Shown: positions 23,166 through 36,240, counted from the stretch's first letter. The stretch is DNA of 64,000 bases from Erinaceus europaeus (GCF_950295315.1 NC_080175.1:69873357-69937356), one strand, 5' to 3'. Notes: generated by a model not told the origin, from the letters alone. Numbers and translations are program-made.

Positions 23166-23640
23166 AAAAGAATTTTTTTCAGAAATTGTTCCTTCATTGA
23201 ATCACATGGAGATCCCATTTCCATTCTGGTTATTCAACATTGGAAACTTCTCAGGTCATTGTTTGACCACTGCTATGAATCAGAGGACAGCCTTCAGCTT
23301 TAACATTTAAAAAATTATTAATTGAAATAAGAATTATAACATTCTGTCTCTTTCAGGTATCCATGCTATAAATCCACATCTGCACAGGCCACATATGTTC
23401 ACTGATAAATTTCTAGTTCTACCCTTTACCATACAGTTCAAAAAGGTTGATTCCTTTCATTCAATTTTAACACTAAATTTTAAGCACTTCAGGAATCTTA
23501 TAAAGGCTAGGTGACTTGGAGCAAGTTGTGAGCTGATTATCTTAGACTTGATATTTACCTTTGATCATTTTAATAAAGAGAGTAAGCTCTTTCCAAACTT
23601 TCTTCACATGTTCTTGAATTAGTGAGGGCTGCATCTGTCT
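23166..23640. other. Anonymous DNA
   Basis: No gene or named repeat is recognised. Confidence 0.5.
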
Positions 23641-23835
23641 TTTAATGGTTTATTGGGATATAGTTGGTACACAGTATACAATACCTGCTTAAAATGTATG
23701 ATTTGATAAAATAGATTTTGCTTGTATTTTTTCAGCTATCACAATTATGATAATAAATTTATTATCTTCAGATGTTTCCCTTACTCTTCTGTAACTCCTA
23801 CCTCCCACGTCTTGTCTTTTTCATATTAGTCTAGG
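23641..23835 (-). mobile_element. Old mammalian L1 3' end, antisense
   Basis: 'tttattgggatatagttggt' followed by 'caatacctgcttaaaatgta' resembles the ancient L1M 3' UTR also present at 35,575. Confidence 0.55.
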
Positions 23836-24880
23836 AAATTTATTAACAATGGTTCATAGCCTTACGTCTGTAGAAACAGTAAAAATCGGAAACTGCTGAC
23901 TGTATTCCATTCCATTGGGAAAAGGCCCAATAATATGAGGAATGGAAAAAGCAAATGATGCCATGCATATCTCTTTTCCTTCCCCTTAATCGTTTCAACA
24001 TGATTATCTGTAGAATACCAGTTCCCTTTCTATTTTATCCTCAGGTTTGCAGCAGTAGTTAGCTTTTACCACTAATATTTTTGGATAGTTTCATTGAACA
24101 CCAGTCACTTTGTTTAAGTAAAGCCCATCCCCTCATTTTCTGAGAAAGCCAGCCCTCTATAATCCCCCACCCCACACACCCTCCAAAATACACAGATAGC
24201 AACCTGAATACTTCACTTTTCCATGAAAGTAACAGGAACTGCCACTTTCTTATGCTCAACTTTTGGCTCAAGCCAATAAGAGAGACTTTGTTTCTGTTAT
24301 TTAAAAACATAAATGAGGTAGCAGTGAATGTTGCAAAAGATTTATTTTTTCTCTTGTCCTAAAACTTAGAAACTGGAAACCAGGAAACTGCTTCTTACCA
24401 TATCTCTATGATAGGTACATGATAGGTATTTGACAGATAGGAGGGAACCCAACTCAAAAGGGAAATGTAGAAGCATGATCCAAGTCCTGTCAGTATTTGT
24501 ATTGGAGACCAGCCCCAATACTTCTTTTTCATAGTTCATATAAACCAAAATAATGTTTCTTTTGGTCTTAGCTATATCAAGCACATACCATTTGCAACCA
24601 AGAAAGTTCTGATTATTGTACCACTATATTTTTCCAGCTTTAATAATTTAACTCAACAATGTTTCTAATGTCATTAATTTCAGATGATCTGCTAAATGTT
24701 CATAAAATTCATAGAAGAGTAATATGCAAACTTTGCTTTAACAGAATTTGGAGTTTTTACACATGTACCATCAATACAATTTACTATAAGCCATTGATTC
24801 ACCCAGTAGAATCTTTTAAAATATCTCTCAGATATCAGACTTAATGACAGTGGAATACAGAATCTTAACAGATAATGAAT
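23836..24880. other. Anonymous DNA
   Basis: No gene or named repeat is recognised. Open frames on both strands at 24,059-24,844 lack recognisable domains. Confidence 0.5.
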
Positions 24881-24884
24881 TTAA

Positions 24885-25690
24885 CTATTATGAAGAAATT
24901 CAACAAAATATATCAAATGTACATGAACATAGAATAAAACTGTAAGGAAATAGGAAAAGAAATACAGAAGCAGAAATTCTTCTCTGAAGAGACTGAAGCT
25001 ATAATAAAGCTTCAAATGAAGTGAAAAACACATTGAGTGAAATAAAAACTTCCATGGTAAGATTAATGAGCAGATCAATCTTGCAAAATAAAGAATAATT
25101 GAAATTGAAAATAAAGTTCCAGAAATGAATCAAATGGGAGAAAAGAAATAACTAAGATAGAGGAAAAGTGAAGAAAACTTTCAGGATCCATCAGGCTCCA
25201 TTAGAGGCATGAACATAAAGATAATGGAAATATTCAAGTTTAAGAGAAAGAAGGGAATGAAGAGCCTATTTAAGGAAATAACACATGCCAACTTCCTAAA
25301 CATAACAACTAAGCACAGAAGTCTAGAAAACAGATTCATCGCTCCAGTTTCTCAATACAAAAAGATCTGTACCAAAACACATGGTTAAGTCAGTGATAAA
25401 AAAAAAAACATAAAAATTAAATGCTTACAGGGAATAATATTTAGACCACAAAGACACTCTGATCAGCCTGCCATCTGATGCCTCTGCAAATAACTCAATA
25501 GGATGGGGGAGAGTAGAGTGATATTCTTACAGTTCTAAAAGGTATAAAATCCCAGCCAAGAATATTCCACCCGGCATAATTCATTCAAATATGATGGAGA
25601 AGTCAAGACTTCTTTTGATAAGCAAAAGCTACTAAATGTTAAGACCACCAGAACTGCAATATAAGATGTTGAACTTAGCTAATTTACATG
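24885..25690 (+). mobile_element. Old L1/HAL1-like ORF1 remnant
   Basis: A-rich sense sequence with stretches such as 'tgaaaataaagttccagaaa' and 'ccaagaatattccacccggc' resembles the ORF1 coding region of ancient L1 or HAL1 elements. It carries many stops and gives no intact product. Confidence 0.55.
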
Positions 25691-25799
25691 AAAAACAGAA
25701 AACAGAAAAACATAAAATCTTGATAGCAAGGCTGAATCAAAACATAAATATGAATGAAATGAGAATGATAGCAAATCATTAAAAGATACAGAAATAGCA

Positions 25800-26568
25800 A
25801 CAAAAAAGCAAATGGCCCCATCCAAAAGTGGGCAGAGGATATTAACAGAATATTCACTACAGAAGAGATCCAAAAGGCCAACAAACATATAAAAAATTGC
25901 TCCAGGTCATTGATTGTCAGAGAAATGCAAATAAAGACAAGAGTGAGATACTACCTCACCCCTTTGAGAATGTCATACATCAAAAATGACAGCAGCAGCA
26001 AGTGCTGGAGAGGTTGTAGGGATAAAGGAACTTTCCTGCACTGTTGGTGGGAAAGTAAATTGGTCCAACCTCTGTGAAAGGCAGTCTGGAAAACCCTCAC
26101 AAGGCTAGAAATGGACCTTCCATATGACCCAGTAATTCCTCTCCTAGGGATATATCCTAAGAACTCCGTAACACCCAACCAAAAAGATATATGCACACCC
26201 ATATTCATAGCAGCACAATTCACAATAGCTAAAACCCGGAAGCAACCTAGGTGCCCAACAATGGATGAATGACTGAGAAAGCTGTGGTATATATACACAA
26301 TGGAATACTATGCAGCTACTAAGAACAATGAACCCACCTTCTCTGACCCATCTTGGTCAGATCTAGAAGGAATTATGTTAAGTGAGCTAAATCAGAAAGA
26401 CAAAGATGGGTATGGGATGATTCTACTCATAAACAGAAGTTGAGAAAGAACAACAGAAATGGAAACTCAAAGTAGAATCTGACTGAGTTTAGAGTAGGAC
26501 ACCAAAGTAAAAATCTCTAGGGAGAGGGTGAGGGTAGATGTTTAGTTTCACTCTGTGTGTGTGTGTGT

Positions 26569-26600
<32 letters not shown>

Positions 26601-27400
26601 TGGGTGGGGTTGGGGGGGCTGAGGGAGGAGGGACAGAGATCATTGGTGGTAGGAGTGGTGTTAATATACACCCCTATTAACTTATAGTCTTACAAATCAC
26701 TATTTAATTAATATGAGAGCGGAAAAATAGATTGAATGTCTCAAACATTTTGATGCATAGACCATAGCTTTGAGTATATATTCCTTCAATCTAAGCACTT
26801 AAGACTTCAAATTGGTAATCAGATTGAATTTTAACAGTGGGCTCAAATTGTTAATACATTTCTAATAATGACTTGTCCTTTGAGATATTAAATCACCTAT
26901 AAGTTTAGACCAGGAAGAACAGAAGCAACTGGTGGCATCACTTTATATCAGAAATCAAGATACAGCTATATGTAAATAACATTAAAGGATAGTGGGAAAC
27001 TTCCCCATTCTCTACAAAATCCATACTTCTCCCAGTCCTGGAACCTCTGGGAGGAAGCCCACTTTCCTGAATACGTCTCTCAAATTCACACCAGACAATG
27101 CATCTGATGATCCCAACCTAATTAATGCAACTAGTACCACCTTGGTATGTTTCACTTTGGACTGTGTCTAGAGACATCAGGCGTGGAATGTCAACCCTCC
27201 AGCTTCGTTATTCTACCACCAGGCTCCAGTTGCTACCATGATGCCAACCTGACCGTCCTGGGCAGACAACCCCTCCAATGTGTCCTGGAGCCCTGCCTCC
27301 CCAGAGCCCTGCCCCACCAGGGAAAGAGAGAGACAGGCTGGGAATATCGATCAACTTGCCAACACCCGTGTCCAGCAGAGAAGCAGCCTGAGAAGTGAAA
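25800..27400 (+). mobile_element. L1-I fragment: ORF2 C-terminus and 3' UTR
   Basis: The sense strand encodes the end of L1 ORF2: CWRGC zinc-knuckle-like motif (about 26,003), [13 protein letters not shown] and [12 protein letters not shown], with in-frame stops. It is followed by the L1-I 3' UTR from about 26,480, including 'ggtgttaatatacacccct' and 'tcccagtcctggaacctct'. The reading frame at 25,951-26,298 on the other strand is its shadow. A (GT)n run sits in the UTR. The poly(A) end is not clear. Confidence 0.85.
26551..26600. repeat. (GT)n microsatellite
   Basis: An interrupted GT run inside the L1 3' UTR. It explains the Thr/His-rich antisense frame. Confidence 0.95.
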
Positions 27401-27419
27401 CTTAGTGAGAAAAACTAAA

Positions 27420-28180
27420 CAAAGCAAGCGAACAGGAAACAAACAAAACCCAGCAGCAGTCTGAGAAAGTTTGTAAATCTAAGAAGGCATAAGTAATCAA
27501 AGTTTTCTAAAACTCAGGCTGTTTACTAACATGGTTATAAAGACAGTCCAAATGTATATTTCGGATTGGTAGTATTTTTTAAATAATTTATCGATATTAC
27601 TGTCAAGTATAGGATATTGAGACAGTTTTTGACCAGCTAACTGGTAGTCCAATATTTATTCTATGTTTAAATAAATTCTTGTCTTAAATACATAGTTGGC
27701 ATCCTCAGGACTTAGTCTTTATGGGTAATTTAGTGTAGATGTGCCTTTTAAGACATTCTGTATGTTGTAAACAGTCTTCTGCTATATAGGCATTTTCCTT
27801 AAGCATTGATATTGCTTCAACTTGTAGTACCATATTCTACAATTTTGTGTTGCCTTATTCTTTGATTATTTCTCAAAGAAAATGTTTATATGACTCATTC
27901 TTTTTTGGCACATTTTCTGAAAACTTTAGTCAATGATACTCTGTGTTTCAGTTTCAAAAAAAGGCTTTCAACAAGAGAAATGAACTCTTTCAAATGCATG
28001 TTTGCTTTTCCAGTGTCAAGAAAGATCATTGTATTGTCTTGATATTGTTATTACTTGATGTATTTAAAGGATAGATACAGTGATGTGGGGCTTTTTAGTT
28101 AACTAGTTCAGAGTTTCTGGAAAACACTGTTCCTGGAAGAGGACAACTAGATGATTCAGATTTTATTATGGAATCTGAGA
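27420..28180. other. Anonymous AT-rich DNA
   Basis: No gene or named repeat is recognised. Confidence 0.5.
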
Positions 28181-28184
28181 ATTT

Positions 28185-28622
28185 TTTTCCCCCACCAGGG
28201 TTATCACTGGGGCTTCGTGCTTGCACTATGAATCTGCCACACTGCCCTGGTGACTCCTTTTCTCTCTTCTTTTTTCCTCCCCTTTTCCCCCTCCCCTCTC
28301 CTCTTCTCCCCTGCCCTCCTCTCCCCTCCCATTCTTTCCCCTCCTCTCTCCTCTTCTACTCTCCCTCCCCTCTGCTCTCCTTTCCACTTCTTTTCTTCCC
28401 TTTCTTCTTTTTTCTTCCCTTTTCCTCTCTTTTCTCCCCCTCCCCCTTTTTTGATAGGACATAGAGAAATTGAGAGAGATAAAGAGACAGAGAGATACCT
28501 GCAGCACTTTATCACTTGTGAATCTTCCCCCATGCAGCAGGGTATCTGGGGTGCTGAGCCCAGGGCTTTGTGCATGCTAATAAATATGTTTGCTCAATTA
28601 GATCTACCACTGCCTAGTCTTG
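28185..28622 (-). mobile_element. SINE A/B-like copy with expanded CT-rich core
   Basis: The antisense long-form module 'accagggttatcactggggc' is at left, then about 190 bp of C/T-only DNA (28,257-28,447), then 'ggacatagagaaattgagag' and 'cctgcagcactttatcactt'. The expanded pyrimidine tract inside the SINE gives overlapping frames of low complexity on both strands, none a gene. Confidence 0.75.
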
Positions 28623-28639
28623 GGATCCAAGAAAAATTT

Positions 28640-29250
28640 TTATGATTACTATAGACTTTAAGCCTATACTATAGTCTACTAGTATTTTCTCACACCTGAG
28701 GACCAATTTCTAAAGAATGAAGACTGTTTGAATATTTAAAATTGATGAAAATAATTTTGGAATAGTATGAAGTATTATCATAAGAGGTACTTACTGTAGG
28801 TATTTTGTTTGTACTGAAAGCAACATGCATATGTATTTAAAATTCCAAAAGCAGTTTGTCTTCTGAGAATGGATTGAGTTTGTTTAGGAAGTCTGGAAGG
28901 CTCATGGTCTTCAACTGTGCAAACATTTCCAGAGTCAACTGAATTTGTATTAATCTCTTCATTTAAGTAAATATACTTATGTTAATTCTAGGTCACTTCC
29001 AACAGAGCCAATTGCTGTGGCAAAATAGGGTAGATTTAAGAGTTCTTGAACTTGTGGAGTTATAAAGGGATTTGAATTCACTTCCTTTCCAGGTGAAAAA
29101 TTGAAGCACAGACTATTTAAGTACTATGCCCAGGGCACATTTAATGATTAATAGCTCAACCAGAACTAAAATCATTCCAGTTATTCTTTCTACAGTATTA
29201 GAACTGGCTTTGAGGAAAAACGTGAATTTCAAAATGACTGTTAAAACTAA
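28640..29250. other. Anonymous DNA with MIR-like trace
   Basis: 'tgaagcacagactatttaag' near 29,102 is MIR-like. No gene is recognised. Confidence 0.4.
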
Positions 29251-29253
29251 TTC

Positions 29254-29577
29254 AGGGGACTGATGGTGCCACACCAGGTTAAGCACTCACATTACCATAC
29301 ACAAGGATTTCCTTAGTTCAAGCCTTCACTCCCACCTTGGGGGAGTCAGGGATGCTTCTCTAACATTTGGATGGTGAAGCAAGTCATGAGGTGTCCTTCT
29401 CTCTCCCACTATCCCCCTTCCCTCTCAATTTCTCTCTGTCCTATCTAATAAAATGAAAACAAACAAACAAACAAAAAAAAAAAACCAAAAAAAACCCACC
29501 GTGGCTGTCAGAAAAGGTGGATTTGTAGTTCTGGCACTGAGCCCCAATAATAACCCCAATGCCAAATAAATAAATCT
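29254..29577 (+). mobile_element. SINE A, long form, diverged
   Basis: Sense copy: 'gactgatggtgccacaccag' head, 'tagttcaagccttcac' B box, CT-rich middle, A-rich spacer, then the 3' module 'gtggatttgtagttctggca'. 'taattca' flanks both sides. Confidence 0.8.
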
Positions 29578-29587
29578 AATTCAAAAG

Positions 29588-30035
29588 AATGTGTATATAT
29601 CTATGTTCATAGCTGCATTATTTACAGTAGTCAGTAGATGAAAGCAGCTTAAATCCCCATTGACAGATGACTGGGTAAAGAAATTATGTGGCATATATCC
29701 AATGGAATACTTCTGCGATTAAAACAGATGATACTGTAACCTTCAGGACGGAAATGGAGATGATTATACTAAATAAAGTATGTAACGAGGTGAAAGACAA
29801 CCATAGAATGGTTTTTACTCATATGTGGAATAATGTATTAAAAAAACAAAATAAAGCAAAACAGAACAGTAGTAACAATACTCCCTCGTAGACTGAGAAT
29901 CAAGGGTGTAGGGGGACAAAGGACTTTGGTGGTAGGTACAGTGATTTATATACATATGTATGGATGTGAAACTGTATCCCTGAAATCATATAATATTTTA
30001 GACTAATGTTAAAGCACTAATAAAAAAGTAAGAGA
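29588..30035 (+). mobile_element. Old L1 ORF2 3' end
   Basis: Sense sequence with 'catagctgcattatttacag', 'tggcatatatccaatggaat' and 'agactgagaatcaagggtgt' is the L1 ORF2 C-terminus and 3' UTR of an old subfamily. The 67-codon frame at 29,688 is a remnant. Confidence 0.75.
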
Positions 30036-30039
30036 TAAC

Positions 30040-30945
30040 TTTAAAACCAAACTTTCTCTTAAAGAGCTTTTCTTAATATTTTAAAGATAATAGAATGTAT
30101 TTTGAAAAATCTGGTTATTTAGAAACTTTTGGAAATGATGAAAGTCAAATCTGTAGAGTTACTACAGGGTGAGTTGTGACCTTGCCAAGTGTTTATGTTT
30201 ATATACAGGGTAGTTTGTACATTCAGCCAGTCACCACACCAACAGGCCCTGACAATGATCGAGTTTTAAGTAGTAGTGAGAAATGATCAGACTGATTATT
30301 CTGATGTCATAAGAAGTATAAACGAAAATGGAAGCATAAAGTTAAAGGAGAGTTATGAATTTAGACTCAAGAGGAATAAGGCAATTGCCCCAGGGAAAAG
30401 GAAAGCCTGGTTTGGATAGATGCTTATGAGATGTATTTGGTTGGATATCTGTATTTACTAGATATGATTGGTGAAGAAAGCAGTTAAGCAAACATTTTTG
30501 GATTTGGAATTAAATAAACTGTAAACTATGAGTCAATACAGACTAAGAAGCAGGTTTCTTAGGGGACAACACTTCATTAAGATTTGAGATGGATAATTTA
30601 CTTTCTACAATTTTATATGCAGGCTCAAGTCATCTTGTCCAAGTCAGCAATATGGTACTAGACCCCAAAGACCATTGTTAAGCCATCTGCAAGTGTATCT
30701 AATGGTGTTATTAGTTTTATAAAATATTCTTACTCATTAGCCTAAATATGTTACTGGAGAGAGATCATTTTCCTGTGGCAGCAACACAGAGAATATCTTG
30801 TTATTATGTTTAATATATAAAGTCCTGGCATGTATTTGAAAATTTGGAGTCACTTTGAGCATCTGAAAGATTAATCAATGCATTTGAAGTTGTTGAAGGG
30901 AAACTAGTTTAAAAATATAAACTTATGAATTCATAGGAGAAGTAA
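30040..30945. other. Anonymous AT-rich DNA
   Basis: No gene or named repeat is recognised. Confidence 0.5.
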
Positions 30946-31017
30946 TTCTTTTTTCCACTTGCAGTGCTGGGACACTGCGCATGCATGTCACTATTCCTGA
31001 GTCAATTTTTCCATATA

Positions 31018-31155
31018 TATATGGAAAGAGAGAGACAGAGAGAGGAAGAAGCCAGAGAGGGAGAAACAGTATAGCTCCATGACCCATGATTCCTGATCCA
31101 TTATCCATGAGTTATCATCTGTCACCCATCACCCATCATCATCCATCAGCCATCA
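31018..31155 (-). repeat. GA-rich SINE trace and imperfect CCATC/CCATGA tandem
   Basis: A GA-rich block typical of an antisense SINE middle is followed at 31,078-31,155 by a degenerate tandem of ATCC/CATC units ('catcacccatcatcatccat'). Confidence 0.55.
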
Positions 31156-31411
31156 TGAACTGAGGTTCCATATGGTGTTGAGGATGAAATGTAGAGCTCT
31201 ATGCATGGTAAGATGCAAATTGGTGATCCCTTCAACATTGGAAAATGATTCTTGGTGAAGAATTCTTCCTTATTTGGCAACGGGTAGGATAAGCATTGTT
31301 AAGTGGCTTCAACACCAATTCAGTTTTGGTCAGAATATGTTTGTTGTCATCAAGTATATTCTAGATGTTGTAAGTAACTACAAAGATACCCTGACATTCT
31401 CAGACTCTCTC

Positions 31412-31715
31412 TCTCTTTTTTGTTCTTTTTTGCCTCTAGTGTTATTGCTGGGGCTCAGTGCCTGCACCATAAATCCACTGCTCCTGGAGGCCGTTTTGCG
31501 CCCCCCTTTTGTTGCCCTTGTTGTTGTAGCCTTGTTGTGGTTATTATTGTGGTAGTTGATGTTCACTGTTGGATAGGACAGAGATAAATGGAGTGAGGAG
31601 GGGAAGATAGAGAGGGGGAGAGAAAGATAGACGTGCAGACCTGCTTCACTGCCTGTGAAGCGACTCCCCTGTAGGTAGGCAGCCGGGGGCTCGAACCGGG
31701 ATGCTTATACCAGTC
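31412..31715 (-). mobile_element. SINE A, long form, head truncated
   Basis: Antisense 3' module 'gcctctagtgttattgctgg' at left, then 'tgttgcccttgttgttgtag', GA-rich middle and the B box 'ctcgaaccgggatgc'. The A-box end is missing at right. Confidence 0.88.
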
Positions 31716-31719
31716 TAGA

Positions 31720-33095
31720 CTCTTTTTTACAGCATCTAATTCCTCCCATGACTACTCTGAAAGACTTGTGGTTTTTGAGATACAAACTATTTCTATGAAC
31801 TATTTCTACCAGATAATGTTTTCATTATTAAGGTTGCTGTAAAATAGACATCATGTTTGGCACTTTGACAATGAACAGCTGTACAAATGGGCTCATGGAG
31901 AGCATGTTGAGTGATTACACAGGGGATAGTAAGTCTTAGAGAATCAGGGATTAGAAACCCCAGTTGCCTATTTCTACTGCAGTTAAGATTTTAAATACTT
32001 AAAAGACTATAACTTTATCTGAGAAAACAATCAGCTTGAACTCAAGAGACTCTATCTCCAAGTTAGTACCAGTATGCTGCGATTTGATTTCAGTGGAACT
32101 GTTTTTCACAAATGACAAATATGCACATATACCAAAACTGTATATAATTTCTGGAAGTACACAGAACCATTACAGTGCAACAAAAGCCCACTTACTTGTG
32201 AACACTTGGAGACTGAATTTATATGATTTTTTTTCTGAATTTATATGATATTTTTGTCCTCGAACCCAGTGATGCTTTCTTTTGGTATGACAACGGCTGT
32301 AGCTGGGGCACCCCTGGCTCTTCTGGGGTGGCTAATGAACTGTCAACAGGCCAGCTGTGTTGATTTCATACAAGAGTATGATCTCATTAAGTACCCCTCA
32401 ATATTTCCCAGTTCAGTATGTCTTCATACTGACTCTACAACCCTCAAATGTTTTCCTCTGAGATGTGCCATAGAAACATTGAGAACTTTTAGAAGTGCTA
32501 AGTATGCTAAGGAGTCAATATAACTTCCTTTAGTTCTTTTGTTCTCTCCATGCTGACAATGTATTTGATTTATTTCTTGATTGTTTCCATGATCATAAAA
32601 TATAAACATTCATTTTTTTCCTTTGCCTAGACTTTAGGACAGTGAATTCTTTCCTAATGTTAAAAATAAGTATTTACTCATGCTACCTTATATATGAAAA
32701 TACATATACATACTAGAATTGGGTCAAAGCAAGAATTACTTGGCTTTCTTTTTAGATTAGGATCTATTAATACTATTTTGGAATTAGTAATCTTGATTTA
32801 ACCTTAGTTAATATAGTGTTAAAATCTAGTTTTATCTCAGTCTACTCTTTACCATTGGCCTTGAAGAGGTTGCCTGCAATTCTGTTATTTTAATTAATAC
32901 ACAGGTAATAGAATAATTAAATAATTAAATAATTCTGAATCCAAATTGTACTCGAGAATATTTCCATGATTGTTCTCCTCTACCTTTATAACTGCTGTAG
33001 GTCTTGTGGCATTCATTAAAGGATGTAATACTAAAAAAATGGAGATTTGTATTCCTGACAGTAAGATCCGCACTGAAAGCATCATTCATATATTG
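31720..33095. other. Anonymous AT-rich DNA
   Basis: No gene or named repeat is recognised. The frame at 32,245-32,523 has no homology I know. Confidence 0.5.
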
Positions 33096-33346
33096 AGTAA
33101 TACTTTTTTTAAAGAAAAAATTGTTTTATCATCTTTATTTTATTTATTGGCTAGAGACAGCCAGAAGTCGAGAGGGAAGGGGGTAATAGAGAGGGAGAGA
33201 TAGAGAGACACCTGCAACACTGCTTCACCACTTGCAAAGCATTCCCCCTGCAGGTGCAGACCAGGGGCTTGATCCAAGATCCTTGCACATTGTAACATGT
33301 GTGCTCAACCAGGTATGCCACCACCCGGCCCTGAGTGATACTTTCT
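33094..33346 (-). mobile_element. SINE B with likely TSD
   Basis: Antisense copy: 'ggctagagacagccagaagt', 'cctgcaacactgcttcacca', B-box region 'gggcttgatccaagatcc', head 'ccaccacccggccc'. It is flanked by 'gagtaatactttt' and 'gagtgatacttt', a duplication with one mismatch. Confidence 0.9.
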
Positions 33347-33411
33347 AAGTGATTGAAATAGTACATTCAAAATTCAGTAATTTTCTGTCCTTTCCACCAT
33401 TATTAGCCATT

Positions 33412-34260
33412 TCACTTATTTATTAGAGATTTAATATTGTTTTATAGAATTGTAAGTTTATAGGGGTAAAATTCCATACAGTTCTCACCACCAGAGTTCT
33501 GTGTCCTATCCCCTTCATTGGAAACTGCAGTAGTTCTCCAAGATTACTGATATGGGCTGATTTTATAAGTATCTATATCTATGTATATATATTTTCCCTC
33601 ATTTTTTAATAGTCCTGCTCCCCCCCCCCCTTTTAGTTTACCTTTATACCTATTACTACTTTTAAGGGTCTTTCCTTTTTTCTTCATCTCTCTCAGAAAA
33701 GTGAAACCATGCCTGGTTTCCTCTGGTGTTTTCCAGATTCACTTCCCTCCCATTGAAGCTATAAAAATAAGATTCCTGGTGAACAATGCTTTGTGTCCAT
33801 GTGCAATGAGAGTACAGCGGCCTTTGATTTACTTCCCTTTTTGCTTACCCCTTTGGGAGTATGGACCAGAATTGTTTTTGGGGTGCAGAAGGTGGAAGTT
33901 ATGGCTTCTGTAATTGCTTTTCTGTTGAACATGTGTGTTGGCAAGTCCATCCATACCCTCAGACTGTTTCTATCTTTCCCTAGTTGGGTAGGGCTCAGGA
34001 GAAGTGAGGTTCCAGAAGACATTGGTGAGGTTGTCTGCCCAAGGAAGTCAGCATGGAATCATAGTAGCATCTGCAACTTGGTGGCTGAAAATTAGTAAGC
34101 TAGAAAGCAGGGCAAAATGTTTAATAAACAGGAACCATAAAGTAGGAATAGAGCAGATGAAAGTAAGGACATTAGGGTTGAAGGAAGCTAGGAAGTCTAT
34201 TTTAGGAATGTTTCTAGGATCCTATGTCTTAATAATCTTTGCTTGAGCATGATAATTCAG
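33412..34260 (-). mobile_element. L1-I-like 3' UTR, antisense, old
   Basis: Contains 'ttggggtgcagaaggtggaa', 'ctgttgaacatgtgtgttgg' and 'cagaagacattggtgaggtt', the core blocks of this UTR in diverged form. Inserted material lies between 33,560 and 33,790. Confidence 0.75.
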
Positions 34261-35070
34261 GCAGTTGGAGGTTGTACTGTCTCCAGTGCAAAGTAAGACT
34301 GGATATGGGCGCCATGTTAGATCATTGTGGTAAACAGTTAATTGCATTTATATATTTTCTTTAAGTTTGCAAGCAACTCTCTAGCCTAATCCTACTTCCT
34401 AGTTCTACTCTAAACTATGATGCTGTCTTCCCATTCTAGTCCACCCCCATGTTAGCTATCATGGTCAAGCAGATAACCTCATTAATGTTTCCTGTTGCTA
34501 TCTTGAGCAGTTTTGTACTATGATTGGTATATATGTAGTTTTTCTCTCTAATGTTAGTCTGAAATTAAGCCTCAGAGGTTTGCTGTTTAGTAGCTGCTGT
34601 GTTCAGAAAAGTGGGGCTCAATTTACCTGTTAGCTGCCAGTTGCCACAAATTTCCTTTATGTATGTCTGCCTTAGTTTGGCAACAGACTAGACTGCTTTT
34701 GTTCAGAAATATACTGTCTCCTTGCAGTAGTTCAATAGGTTAACACCCCAAAGGTCATGGATTAAAGCTGATGGGTTCCACTCTCTCATTGCCAGCTTGT
34801 GTATTACCTTGACTTCAAGTAGAGAGAAAATGGCACTATTCTGTGCTGAAGCCTGTCTGTGTGTTTGGTTTAGATCCCACACCCTTTCTCACCCCAACCA
34901 AGCATGTGAGTACCCACCTGAGGCTGCAGTGCTTCTGTGGATAGCTCAGTTGTATTCAGTGAGGTTTGTTAAGTAGACAGTTGTAGATATTTTTTGTTTG
35001 GGGGAAGAGTCTGCTCTATTCCTTGTTGCTCCATGGCCATGCCTCTACTCCTTACTCATTTATTTATTAT
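34261..35070 (-). mobile_element. Probable old L1 sequence
   Basis: It continues from the UTR without a clear boundary. 'ctccatggccatgcctctac' at 35,029 echoes 'accccatggccacacctctg' near 3,400. Assignment is tentative. Confidence 0.35.
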
Positions 35071-35079
35071 TTCGCTATG

Positions 35080-35210
35080 ATTTGTTTTTATTAGTAATTT
35101 AACAGTGATTTACAAAGTTATAAGTTAATAGTGGTACAGTGCTATACTATATCCACCACCAAAATATCTTGTCTTCTCCCCAACTCCATTATTTTTGCTT
35201 CTCCCTTTTT
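35080..35210 (-). mobile_element. L1 3' end fragment, antisense
   Basis: 'tttattagtaatttaacagt' and 'ttataagttaatagtggtac', then 'tatccaccaccaaaatatct', match L1 tail segments elsewhere in the window. Confidence 0.55.
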
Positions 35211-35340
35211 TTCCTCCCTCCCTTCCTTCCTTCCTTCCTTCCTTCCTTCCTTCCTTCCTTCCTTCCTTCCTTTCTTCCTCTTTTCTCTTTCTCTTTCCTT
35301 CTTCCTCCCTCCCTCCCTTCCTCCCTTCCTTCCTTCCTTC

Positions 35341-35385
<45 letters not shown>

Positions 35386-35402
35386 TTTCTTTTGTCTTCT
35401 AT
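35211..35402. repeat. (CTTC/CTTT)n array
   Basis: CCTT block, mixed block, CCCT block, CCTT block and CTTT block in order. Ser/Phe/Leu/Pro-rich frames in all three sense phases are artefacts. Confidence 0.95.
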
Positions 35403-35559
35403 CTGACAGATTATGTATTCATCTCTGGCTTATCATGATGCTAGAGCTTTAACCTGTAACCTCAGAGTCCTGGGCAAAATATTTTTGTATGTGTCTCTGG
35501 TCCACAAACAAAAAAGTTAAATATGAGCTGGTTAAATGTTTTGAGTGAATTCATTTTAC

Positions 35560-36240
35560 AAAATTTGTGCTTTTTGACAGCTTTATTGAAGTACAATTGA
35601 CATACATGAGGTATTTATTTTTAGTATGTAGCTTAAGAAATTTTCTGAGGCCATTATCACAAGATAGTGAGCATATCCATCATTTCTTCTAATTCATTCC
35701 CGCATCTATAATTTCTTCCTCTTGAATTTGCCCCATTCCCCAGGTAACTGCTGATCTACTTTCTGTAACTATATATCAGTTCTCATTATCAAAACTTCCA
35801 AGTAAATTGAGTTATATATTTGATATATACTTCTTTTTCCTCTTAAGCATACTTTTAAGATTTATCTGTGTGCTCACACATATTGATATTTTTGTTTTTG
35901 TTTCAGTTGAACCATGTTCATTTGTATGGATATATTACAATGTGTTTACTTCCCTCCATTGATAACTATTTGAGATTCTTTTGTTTCGAAGAGAATAAAT
36001 AAATAGAGCTTTGATAAATAGAGCTTCTGTGAATATTCATATACAGAATGGATGTGAATATTCTTTCATTTCTTTTAGAGAAATATCAAGAAGTGGAATA
36101 GCGAGTATATGCTTAACTTTTTAAAACTGTTATAAACTGTTATTGTGAATGCATCATTTACATTCCAGTCAACTGTGTGTGAGAATTGTAGATCCTTTAT
36201 TTTCCTGCTTCCATTTTATAAGGTTAGGCATTAGAGATAT
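35560..36240 (-). mobile_element. Ancient L1M 3' end, antisense
   Basis: 'tattgaagtacaattgacat', 'gagcatatccatcatttctt', 'ccccaggtaactgctgatct', 'atggatatattacaatgtgt' and 'tagagaaatatcaagaagtg' follow the order of the ancient mammalian L1M 3' UTR and ORF2 end. Confidence 0.8.

Noticed and set aside
26041..26340. Intact L1 reverse transcriptase source element
   Set aside because: Only the C-terminal part of ORF2 is present, with in-frame stops. No copy in the window has a complete ORF2.
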